Below are positions 34,788 to 42,971 of a stretch of 64,000 nt of DNA, piece after piece (the first letter of the stretch is position 1; the number at the start of each line of letters is the position of its first letter). Source of the DNA: CAYPNP01 sp964412195 (GTDB lineage: Bacteria > Acidobacteriota > JAAYUB01); contig CAYPNP010000009.1 in the NCBI GenBank assembly GCA_964412195.1, positions 62,001 to 126,000 on the forward strand. The letters run 5' to 3'. The translations under genes and the position numbers were made by a program. Under the pieces are notes generated by a model. That model saw only the letters and a program-made list of their open reading frames with translations. It made no database searches and had not been told where the DNA came from.

Positions 34788-36719
34788 GTGGCCGAGGTCC
34801 GCCTGCCCCCCTGGGCCCAGAGCATGAAGGAGATCTTTCGGGCCGAAACCATCAGCCAGTTCATCCTCTCCGGCGCCATCCACGACCTGGTGCCCAACCC
34901 GGCGGGCGACAAGGTGGAATTCCTGCCGCTCAAGCGCTACCTGGCCGAGGTCCTCTTCGATCCGTTCGATGTGGTGGTGTTTTACAACCGCGGCCAGGGG
35001 ATCACCTTCCCCAAGGGCAGCGAGCATTTCTTCGCCTTCCTGCAGGTGTTCGACAAGTGGCACGGCTCCAGCTTCGCCGCCGACGCCGGCGTGGCCCGGG
35101 ACGCCGCCAAGTCGCTGGAGTCGCCGGGCCTGCTGCCCCGGGCGCCGGGGCCGGCCCTGGAGCTGATCGACCGGTTCCTCGGCAGCGTGGCCTCGGTGGC
35201 CCGCAGCGGCAAGAAGGGCGCCGCCCGGTCGGTGGCGGTGGTGCTGGACTTCGCCCAGTTCGTGGCGCCGCGGGGCGAGTCGCTGTACGTCTCCAGCGAG
35301 ATCGGCAGCAACATCATCAAGATCCTCCGCTGGTCGGACGACCCGACCATCAAGGCCGCCAACGTCGCCACGGTGCTGCTGGCCGAGAGCCTGACCGACC
35401 TGCACGAGGCGCTGGTGGAGAACCCGTACAGCGCCAAGGTCTTCATCCCCCTGCCGGACCGGGCCGAGCTGCAGGAGTACGTCACGGAGCTGGTGCGGGC
35501 CGAGCCCGACTTCGCCGCCCTGAGCGAGGCGCCGGTGGGCGTGCTGGCCGAGAAGCTGGTCGGCCTCAGCCGCGTCAACGTGAAGGGCCTGGTGCTGCGG
35601 GCGATCCGCAACAAGGCGCCCATCACCCTGAAGTACCTGACCCGGGTCAAGAAGGAGCTCATCGAGAAGGAGGCCGCCGGGCGGCTGGAGTTCATCGAGT
35701 CGAAGCGCACGCTGGACGACGTGGCCGGCCACGTGGAGGCCAGGCGGTGGCTGCGCGAGGACGCCCGGCTGATGAAGCAGGGTATCGCACAGGCCCTGCC
35801 CATGGGTTACCTGATCACCGGCCGGATCGGCACCGGCAAGACCTACCTGGTGGAGTGCTTCGCCGGCGAGTGCGGCATCCCCTTCGTCGCCCTGAAGAAC
35901 TTCCGCGAGAAGTGGGTCGGCGCCACCGAGGGCAACCTGGAGAAGATCTTCCAGATCCTGCACGCCCTGGGGCAGGTGGTGGTGTTCGTCGATGAGGCCG
36001 ACCAGATGACCGGCAAGCGCGGCGGGGGCGACTCCGACTCGGGCCTGTCGGGCCGCGTCTACGGCATGCTCGCGGCGGAGATGGCCAACACCGAGAACCG
36101 CGGCAAGATCCTGTGGATCTTCGCCACCAGCCGCCCCGACATGGTGGAAGTGGACCTCAAGCGGCAGGGCCGGCTCGACGTGCACATCCCGCTCTTCCCG
36201 CCGGTGGACGAGGCGGAGAAGCGCGAGCTGTTCCTGGCCATGGCCCGCAAGCTCAAGACCGGCCTGAAGGCGGAAGAATTACCGCCGCTGCCGTTCGCCG
36301 GGCCGGTGTCCGGCAACGAACTGGAGGGCCTGCTGGTGCGGGCCTACCGGCAGTTCATGCTGGCCGCCGCGGACGCGGCGGCCCCGCCCGGCCAGCCGCC
36401 GGCGGACCCGGGCGGTCCGGCGCCCGCTCCCGCGCCCGGCGACGGCCCGGGTGGTTTCCCGCTGGGCACCGGCACAACCCCGTCCGCCGTCCCGCCGCCC
36501 CCGGGTGTTCCAGCGACCTCGCCGAAGACGCTCGCGCAGATCCTGGCCGAGACGGTGCGGGAGTTCCGCCCGTCGGCCCACACGGCGCGGCTCGACCTGA
36601 TGGACCTGCTGGCGGTCAAGGAGTGCACCGACGAGCGCTTCCTGCCGGAGCGCTTCCGCACGCTGAACCCCGCCACCGTCGATCGTCGCCTGGAGGAACT
36701 GCTGCGATTGATCCCGTAG
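34788..36719 (+). CDS. AAA ATPase with Vps4/Ycf46-like core
   Basis: 643 residues from GTG 34788, preceded by AAGGAGGTTGACGCC. Residues 1-270 are a degenerate ATPase-like domain: a Walker-B-like VAVVLDFAQF but no P-loop, as in Ycf46-type proteins. The active module has Walker A GRIGTGKT near 344-351, pore-loop KWVG near 375 (the aromatic-hydrophobic pair of classical AAA/Vps4 proteins), Walker B VVVFVDEADQM near 397, sensor region FATSRPD and the KRQGRLDVHI arginine-finger segment near 459. A proline/glycine-rich linker (~530-570) leads to a C-terminal helical part. It ends the pspA locus. Pairing with an ESCRT-III relative suggests filament disassembly. Confidence 0.85.
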   Translation: MAEVRLPPWAQSMKEIFRAETISQFILSGAIHDLVPNPAGDKVEFLPLKRYLAEVLFDPFDVVVFYNRGQGITFPKGSEHFFAFLQVFDKWHGSSFAADAGVARDAAKSLESPGLLPRAPGPALELIDRFLGSVASVARSGKKGAARSVAVVLDFAQFVAPRGESLYVSSEIGSNIIKILRWSDDPTIKAANVATVLLAESLTDLHEALVENPYSAKVFIPLPDRAELQEYVTELVRAEPDFAALSEAPVGVLAEKLVGLSRVNVKGLVLRAIRNKAPITLKYLTRVKKELIEKEAAGRLEFIESKRTLDDVAGHVEARRWLREDARLMKQGIAQALPMGYLITGRIGTGKTYLVECFAGECGIPFVALKNFREKWVGATEGNLEKIFQILHALGQVVVFVDEADQMTGKRGGGDSDSGLSGRVYGMLAAEMANTENRGKILWIFATSRPDMVEVDLKRQGRLDVHIPLFPPVDEAEKRELFLAMARKLKTGLKAEELPPLPFAGPVSGNELEGLLVRAYRQFMLAAADAAAPPGQPPADPGGPAPAPAPGDGPGGFPLGTGTTPSAVPPPPGVPATSPKTLAQILAETVREFRPSAHTARLDLMDLLAVKECTDERFLPERFRTLNPATVDRRLEELLRLIP

Positions 36720-36769
36720 CTCGCGACCTCCGGGCGCGTGTTCGTACTCCGCGCCGCCCCGGCGCGGGC

Positions 36770-37011
36770 AATTGACACGGGGACGGGGAGACGGGGGGAC
36801 GGGGGGAGGGAAACGGCGAATCGGCGAAACGGCGGTGGGGCGAGGGGAGACGGGATCTGAACATCGAACATTGAACATCGAACATCGAACGTCGAACTCA
36901 ATCATCAATCTGGAATCCGCAATCTGAAATTTGAAATCTCAGATTCGCAATCCACAATTCGCAATCCGCAATTCGCAATCCGCAATTCGCAATCCGCAAT
37001 CCGCAATCTCC
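36770..37011. repeat. Composite repeat tract between the AAA ATPase and PEGA genes
   Basis: GGGGACGG words (about 36778-36808), GGCGAATC/GGCGAAAC 8-mers (about 36813-36833), GAACATC heptads (36859-36897), then GCAATCC/GCAATTC heptads mixed with AATCTGAAAT words (about 36907-37010). No gene. Confidence 0.8.
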
Positions 37012-37422
37012 TCACTGTCCAGGAAACTCGACTTTCACGTTGGTTTCCTTGCCCGGCTCGACCATGACGGTGTCGGAGTAGACGCGGCCGTCCGGCGAGA
37101 CGACCTTGATCCGGTGCTTGCCGGCGCGGGTGCGGAAGGCGTCCGGCCAGCCGTCGAAGCTGTCGGCCACGCCGATGCGCACGCCGTCTACGTACACCTC
37201 TGACTTGTTCGGCTTGATGTCGAAATCGATGCTTCCGGCCCAGCGGGGCATGAACGGCGCGGGGCGGTACGCGACGACGTAGACCGGTGAACCCCAATAG
37301 GGACCGTAGTAGCACCGCGGACCCACCACCACCCGGCCGTGCGCGCCGGCCAGGGCGGGGGCGGCCGCGGCGGCGGCCAGCAGCAGGAAGGTCCCGGTGC
37401 GGAGGTTTTGTTTCGCGTTCAT
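37012..37422 (-). CDS. Secreted PEGA-domain protein
   Basis: 136 residues with a clear signal peptide (TGTFLLLAAAAAAPALAGAHG). A short Tyr/Pro/Trp-rich segment (PRCYYGPYWGSPVYVVAYRPAP) precedes a PEGA-like beta domain at ~63-134 (IDFDIKPNKSEVYVDGVRIG, AGKHRIKVVSPDGRVY, VEPGKETNVKVEF). PEGA domains are small beta modules found on surface and signalling proteins; the exact role is unknown. The gene is divergent from the LVIVD-repeat gene. Confidence 0.82.
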   Translation of the reverse strand: MNAKQNLRTGTFLLLAAAAAAPALAGAHGRVVVGPRCYYGPYWGSPVYVVAYRPAPFMPRWAGSIDFDIKPNKSEVYVDGVRIGVADSFDGWPDAFRTRAGKHRIKVVSPDGRVYSDTVMVEPGKETNVKVEFPGQ

Positions 37423-37570
37423 GGGTGCCTCCTCGTTTCCACTCTCTCCGCCGGATCAAACCCCCGTCCGGCGGAATCGTTTCAGGAGAATTTTCCGGCC
37501 CCGTCCGTCTCACAGGATGATCACGCAGGGAATTCACCCCCCGGGGGGGCAAGAGGCAAGGAGGCGCTCC

Positions 37571-39667
37571 ATGAGGCAGCATTCAACCGGTCTGGGACTG
37601 TGGGCACTGGTCGTTTTCCTGGCGGCGTGGCTGGGGGCGGCCGCCGGCTCCGCGGGGGCGGCCCCCGCCGGCCCGGGCGACTTCTCGCTGGCCATGACCG
37701 ACCGGGTCGGCACCGGGTATTACTACGAATCGGCCGTCGTGACCAGCAGCATCGTCTACGTGGCCGCCGGGCACGGCGTGGACGTCATCAGCGTCGTCAA
37801 CCCGAACGTGGTGGTTCCGCTGAACCGCCTGGACACCGCCGGTTCCGTGAGCGCCATCGACATCGAGGGGAGCCGGGCCTACCTTGCCTGCTCCGACGGC
37901 CTCCGGATCCTGGACATCACCGACGTGCCCGATCCGGTGCAGATCGGCTTCTTTCCGACCTCCACCGGCATCACGGACGTGGACGCGTCGGGCAGTTCGG
38001 TATACGCCACGTATGGCGGGTACAGCCTGCAGATATTGAATGTGTCCAACCCCGCGGCGGTGACCCGGCTCGGATACATCAACTTTCCGGGGGTTCCGCA
38101 TGCGGTCCGCAAGCTGGGGAACTACTGCTACGTGGCAAACGACACCTACGGCTTGAGGGTCATCAACGTGAGCGATCCCGCCGCCCCCAGTCTCGTCTCC
38201 GTGTGCGACACCCCGGGGATGGCGTTGGACCTCTGCCTGCTCGTCTCGCTGCCGGCCGGTTACTGGGCCCTGGTCGCCGACAACCAGGGCGGCCTGCAGA
38301 TCATCACCATCTTTGATCCGGCGAACCCGACCATCGTGGGCTCGCTCGACACTGCCGGTAACACGAGGCAGGTGACCGCCACATCCTCCTACGCCTACCT
38401 GGCCGAGTATTCTGTGAGCAACGGGATCAAGATCGTGGACATCTCCAACAAGACGGCGCCGGCCCTGGCGGGGCAGGCCAACACGCGCTACGGACCCTGT
38501 GGAGTCGCCCTTAACGGCGGGTTCGCCTACCTCTGCGAGTACGACGGCGGGCTGGAGGTCATGGACGTCGATCCCCCCACGGCGCCGGCCGCGCGCGGGT
38601 GTTACGACGCATCGTTTGCCCCGGACGAGATCGATGTGGAAGGCGGGTACGCGTATATGGCCGGCTGGTCCAATGACCTGCTGACAGCGGATGTGTCCGA
38701 TCCTCGCGCGCTGGCGGTGACGGACAAATTGAGGGAATACAGCCTCCGGGATGTCCAGGCCTGCGGCGCCCTGGCGTACGGGTGCACCTGGTCAGGGGAC
38801 CTGATCGTGTACGACCTCGCCGATCCGGCCGCGCCGGAAAAACGGGCCCAGACGGCCTTGGGGAACGGCGGTTCCACCCTGTCCGTTCTCGGCGATTACG
38901 CCTACGTGGCGTCCACGGCCGGTTTGAAAATCGTCGACATCTTGGATCCGGATGATCCCGCATTGACCGGAGCTTTCGTGACCGCGGACTACACCTCTGA
39001 TGTGGAAGTGCAGAGCGTGTCCGCTTCGACTCTGGCCTACCTGCTGGTTACGGACGGCACCCTCCTGATACTGGATGTGACGAACCCGGCCGCTCCCGTC
39101 CAGCTGGGCAGCTTTGCCGACCTCGACACTTCGCCCGGGCGTGTCGTGCTCGACGGCGACCTGGCCTACGTCACGGATGGCGGCAACGAACGTCTGGCCA
39201 TCATCGATGTGTCCGATCCGGCCGCCCCGGTGCTGGCGGGAAGCGTCACGGCGCGGGATGAGACGTGGGGCGTGGCGCTGGCCGGCCATTACGCCTTCGT
39301 CACCGCGTCGGACATGGGGCTGCAGGTGTTCGACGTGTCCGATCCCGCGGCGCCGGTGGAGGTGGCCTGGTACGATACCCCCGGCCGGGCCAGCGGCGTC
39401 TGCGTGGACGGGGCGTACGCCTACGTGGTCTGCCAAACCAGCGGCTGGTTGTACTCCTTCTCGTTCACCGACGTGCCGGGGGACGTCACCGGAGACCAGC
39501 TGGCCAATGCCGCGGATCTGGCGGTGGTCCTGCAGGTGCTGGCCGGCCACATCGGCCCGGGCGGTTTGCGCTGTCCGCACCCCTTCGAGGCCGATTTCGA
39601 TGGAGACGCCGTCCTGTGCGCCTCCGACGCCGTGAGCCTGGCGAACCTGTTGGCGGGGAATTTGTAG
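37571..39667 (+). CDS. Secreted LVIVD-repeat beta-propeller protein with dockerin domain
   Basis: 698 residues from ATG 37571, eight bases after AAGGAGG. Signal peptide GLWALVVFLAAWLGAAAGSAGAA. About a dozen repeats of ~43-45 residues follow, each with a core like LKIVDISNPAAP (examples: RILDITDVPDPVQIGFF, LQILNVSNPAAVTRLGY, LRVINVSDPAAPSLVSV), typical LVIVD repeats predicted to fold as a propeller. Residues ~635-698 carry two dockerin-like calcium loops (GDVTGDQLANAADLAVVL and ADFDGDAVLCASDAVSLANLL). Probably a surface or extracellular protein; binding partner unknown. It is the second dockerin protein in the window, after the C25 peptidase. Confidence 0.88.
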   Translation: MRQHSTGLGLWALVVFLAAWLGAAAGSAGAAPAGPGDFSLAMTDRVGTGYYYESAVVTSSIVYVAAGHGVDVISVVNPNVVVPLNRLDTAGSVSAIDIEGSRAYLACSDGLRILDITDVPDPVQIGFFPTSTGITDVDASGSSVYATYGGYSLQILNVSNPAAVTRLGYINFPGVPHAVRKLGNYCYVANDTYGLRVINVSDPAAPSLVSVCDTPGMALDLCLLVSLPAGYWALVADNQGGLQIITIFDPANPTIVGSLDTAGNTRQVTATSSYAYLAEYSVSNGIKIVDISNKTAPALAGQANTRYGPCGVALNGGFAYLCEYDGGLEVMDVDPPTAPAARGCYDASFAPDEIDVEGGYAYMAGWSNDLLTADVSDPRALAVTDKLREYSLRDVQACGALAYGCTWSGDLIVYDLADPAAPEKRAQTALGNGGSTLSVLGDYAYVASTAGLKIVDILDPDDPALTGAFVTADYTSDVEVQSVSASTLAYLLVTDGTLLILDVTNPAAPVQLGSFADLDTSPGRVVLDGDLAYVTDGGNERLAIIDVSDPAAPVLAGSVTARDETWGVALAGHYAFVTASDMGLQVFDVSDPAAPVEVAWYDTPGRASGVCVDGAYAYVVCQTSGWLYSFSFTDVPGDVTGDQLANAADLAVVLQVLAGHIGPGGLRCPHPFEADFDGDAVLCASDAVSLANLLAGNL

Positions 39668-39724
39668 TGAATACAGAGTGAGCAGGACCCGGGACATGGG
39701 GGCGGGGATCCGGCCGGAAGGGAA

Positions 39725-40100
<376 letters not shown>

Positions 40101-40156
40101 CTCTCGGCTATAATGTCGGGGTCCATCGTCCCGGAATCCCGCCGAGGAGGAACCCC

Positions 40157-40783
40157 ATGAGCTTCCGCGTGGTCCACCACCCCCTGATCTCCCACAAGCT
40201 GGGCCTGCTCCGCCGCGTTGACTGCACCACCTCGCGCTTCCGCCAGCTGGCCGAGGAGATCACCAATCTCCTCACCTACGAGGCCACCCGCGACATGGAG
40301 CTGGAGGACGAGGAGATCCAGGGCTGGGCAGGCTCCATCAAGGTGCAGCGGCTGTCGGGCAAGAAGGTGGCGGTGGTGCCCATCCTGCGGGCGGGCATCG
40401 GCATGCTGCCCGGGGTGCTGGACCTCATCCCGTCGGCCCGGGTCAACTTCGTGGGCATGTACCGCAACGAGGAGACCCTCGAGCCGGTGACTTACTATCG
40501 GAAGCTCTCCAACGACATCGAGTTCCGCACCGCCCTGATCGTCGACCCGATGCTGGCCACCGGCAACTCGCTCTGCGCCACCATCGACCTGCTGAAGCGG
40601 GGGGGGTGCGCCCGGATCAAGGTGCTCTGCCTGGTGGCCGCCCCCGAGGGCGTGGCCAAGCTGGCCGAGACGCACCCCGAGGTCGAGATCTACTCGGCCG
40701 CCCTGGACGAGCGGCTCAACGAGAACGGCTACATCCTGCCCGGCCTGGGCGACGCCGGCGATCGCCTCTTCGGCACGAGATAA
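40157..40783 (+). CDS. upp: Uracil phosphoribosyltransferase
   Basis: 208 residues, the family length. It salvages uracil: uracil + PRPP to UMP + pyrophosphate. Seen: VHHPLISHKLGLLR at the N-terminus, VVPILRAGIGMLPGVLDLIPSA, MYRNEETLEPVTYYRKL, the PRPP loop LIVDPMLATGNSLCATI, and the uracil-binding C-terminus ILPGLGDAGDRLFGT. ATG 40157 follows GAGGAGGAA. It has its own promoter (40086-40114). Cytoplasmic. Confidence 0.96.
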   Translation: MSFRVVHHPLISHKLGLLRRVDCTTSRFRQLAEEITNLLTYEATRDMELEDEEIQGWAGSIKVQRLSGKKVAVVPILRAGIGMLPGVLDLIPSARVNFVGMYRNEETLEPVTYYRKLSNDIEFRTALIVDPMLATGNSLCATIDLLKRGGCARIKVLCLVAAPEGVAKLAETHPEVEIYSAALDERLNENGYILPGLGDAGDRLFGTR

Positions 40784-40787
40784 TTTC

Positions 40788-40970
40788 ACCGCAAAGCCGC
40801 AAAGCTCGCCAAGCAATCCATTTATCATTTGTCATTTGACAATTGCCATCGGTCATTTCAGAGCGCCCTTTCTTGAACAGTGTGGCAGCTTTCGGAAATG
40901 GCCAATGAAAAATGTCAAATGTCCGATGTCAAATGTTTTGCTTCGCGGACTTTGCGCCTTTGCGGTAGAT
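40788..40970. repeat. Nested palindrome after upp
   Basis: Outer arms of the CGCAAAG type (about 40788-40812, TTCACCGCAAAGCCGCAAAG; and about 40943-40969, ending CTTTGCGGTAGA). Inner arms of CATTTGTCATTTGAC-type words (about 40823-40857) mirrored by AAATGTCAAATG words (about 40900-40935). Confidence 0.75.
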
Positions 40971-40983
40971 GTTTTGGCCCGCG

Positions 40984-41012
40984 TTGTTTTTTGGGGACGG
41001 CGGACTTATAAT
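40984..41012 (+). promoter_or_regulatory. Promoter of the propeller-VIT-TPR operon
   Basis: TTGTTT (40984-40989), a 17-base spacer and TATAAT (41007-41012), 27 bases before the first ATG of the operon. Confidence 0.7.
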
Positions 41013-41039
41013 TGCATCCAAGTTTTTCGAAAGAACACC

Positions 41040-42971
41040 ATGACCCCCCGGAAGCGAACACTCATCCTGCTGGGCGTCGGGTTGCTGGTGGCGGGCGCCG
41101 CCGCCGGGCTGCTGGTGCTGCGCTTTCAACGGCGGGTGGAACTCGCCGGCTCCGGAGCCCCCGCGTGGTTCCCCGCGCCGTGGCAGGCCTCGCCGCCCTA
41201 CGCCCGGCCCGGCGCCGTGGCCTTCTGGCTGACGAACCGCCCGGTGCGCGCCGCGGCGGATTTCAACGGCCAGAGGGTCTACGGCGGCGAGATGGGCCTG
41301 CTGGCGGCCGGTGGCGGCGGCGCCTTCCGCCGCCTCACCGCCGTAGACGGCCTGCCGGTGGATCGAGTCACGGCGCTGGCGGAGTCCGGCGGCCGGCTGG
41401 TGGTCGGCACCGGCGGCGGAGGCCTGGCCCGCTGGGACGGCCGCCGCTTCGAGCGCCTGGCCCTGCCGGTGCTGGCCGCCGACTGGATCACGGACCTCGT
41501 CTCCCTGGAGAGCGGGGAGCTGCTGGCCACCACCCGCAGCGGCCGGCTCCTGGCGCTGCGCGGGGAGGAATTCCGCTTCGTCGAGGCCGCGGGGTTGCCG
41601 AAGGACGGCCTGACCGCCGTCGCCGAGATTCCCCAGGGCCTGCTGGTGGGGACGCTGCGCCACGGCCTCTACCGCCTCTCCGGCGGGCGGGCGCAGGCGG
41701 TGGGCCAATCCAAGGCGGCCTTCCGCATGGTCACCGCCCTGGCGGCGCTGCCGGGCGGCGGGGTGCTGGCCGGCACCGACAACGGCCTGCTCCTGCTGTC
41801 GGCCTCCGGCGAGCCGCAGGGGCTGCTCTTCCCGGGCCGGCCGGTGGAGTACGCCGGCGTGGCGGGTGATCAAGTCCTGTGCGCCTGCGTCCAGGACGGC
41901 CTGTACGCGGCCTCCGTCCCGGACTTCGAGGCGGGCCGGCGGGCCTTCCGCCACGTCATGACGCCGGGCGTCATCCACGGCGCCCGGGCGGGCGGAGGCC
42001 TCATCGAGCTGCTGACCGGCCGGGGCGTCTACCGGCTGACGGAGTCGGCCGGGGCGAGCCCGCGGCTGGACCTGGCGCCGGTGGAGCTGCCGGCGGGAGA
42101 GCTGCCGAGCGGCTCGGTCATGGCCCTGGCCGGCGCCGGCCGCGGCGGCGTATGGCTCGGCTACTTCGACGGCGGCGTCGAGCGCCGCACCCCCGACGGC
42201 GCCGTGGCCCAGGCGGTGGCGGCTCCGGGGCTGCGCGGCGTCAACTGCCTCGCCCCCGACGGCGGCGGCCTCTGGATCGGCACCCCGCAGGGGCTGTGGC
42301 GCTGGGGCGCGCTGGGCCTCCAGCCGGCGGGCGCCACCGAAAGCCCGCTGCGCGCCGGCTACGTCAACCAGGTCCTGCCCGGCGAGCCCGGCACGCCCGC
42401 GGCGGTGGCCCACGGGACGGGGCTGTCCCTGCTCCAGGGCGGGCGCGAGGAGCTGCTCTACGCCCTCCAAGGCCTGCCCTCCAACAAGGTCTACTGCGCG
42501 GCCCGGCGCGGCGGCGCCCTCTACGTCGGCACCCTCGGCGGGCTGGCCGTCCTGCGGGGCGGGAACGTGGCCGCGGTGTGGCAGGCCGATAACTCGCCGC
42601 TGCGCTCCAACTGGATCACCGCGCTGCTGCCGTGCGAGGCGGGCCTGGTGGTGGCCACCTACGGCGGCGGCGTCCACCTGCTGGGCGACGACGGCGCCTG
42701 GCGCCCCTTCGCCGGCGTCGACCCGCAGCTCAGCGTCAATCCCAACGCCCTCTGCCTCCTGGGCGACCAGGTGCTGGCCGGCACCCTGGACCAGGGGCTG
42801 TGGCGGCTGGATCCCTCGACTCTTCGCGGCGCCGCCGTGCCGGCGCCGCTGCCCTCCCGCTGCGTCCAATCGATCGTGGCCGCCGGCGGGGCCCTGTTCG
42901 TGGCCACCGACAACGGCGTGGCCCGCCTGGCCCTCCCGGCGCCATCCCTGAAACTGGAGTCGTCATCATGA
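41040..42971 (+). CDS. Membrane-anchored beta-propeller protein (two-component-regulator-propeller type)
   Basis: 643 residues from ATG 41040, just after the promoter. One N-terminal membrane helix (TLILLGVGLLVAGAAAGLLVL) has no clear cleavage site. The rest is made of ~40-residue repeats with sequences such as GLPVDRVTALAESGGRLVVG, GGVWLGYFDGGVERR, GGLWIGTPQGLWRW and SNWITALLPCEAGLVVATYGG, the pattern of the propeller sensor repeats in hybrid two-component regulators, here without a kinase. The periplasmic propeller may bind a ligand or a partner protein. The stop overlaps the VIT-vWA gene (ATGA at 42968-42971), so the four genes 41040-54280 form one operon. Confidence 0.8.
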   Translation: MTPRKRTLILLGVGLLVAGAAAGLLVLRFQRRVELAGSGAPAWFPAPWQASPPYARPGAVAFWLTNRPVRAAADFNGQRVYGGEMGLLAAGGGGAFRRLTAVDGLPVDRVTALAESGGRLVVGTGGGGLARWDGRRFERLALPVLAADWITDLVSLESGELLATTRSGRLLALRGEEFRFVEAAGLPKDGLTAVAEIPQGLLVGTLRHGLYRLSGGRAQAVGQSKAAFRMVTALAALPGGGVLAGTDNGLLLLSASGEPQGLLFPGRPVEYAGVAGDQVLCACVQDGLYAASVPDFEAGRRAFRHVMTPGVIHGARAGGGLIELLTGRGVYRLTESAGASPRLDLAPVELPAGELPSGSVMALAGAGRGGVWLGYFDGGVERRTPDGAVAQAVAAPGLRGVNCLAPDGGGLWIGTPQGLWRWGALGLQPAGATESPLRAGYVNQVLPGEPGTPAAVAHGTGLSLLQGGREELLYALQGLPSNKVYCAARRGGALYVGTLGGLAVLRGGNVAAVWQADNSPLRSNWITALLPCEAGLVVATYGGGVHLLGDDGAWRPFAGVDPQLSVNPNALCLLGDQVLAGTLDQGLWRLDPSTLRGAAVPAPLPSRCVQSIVAAGGALFVATDNGVARLALPAPSLKLESSS

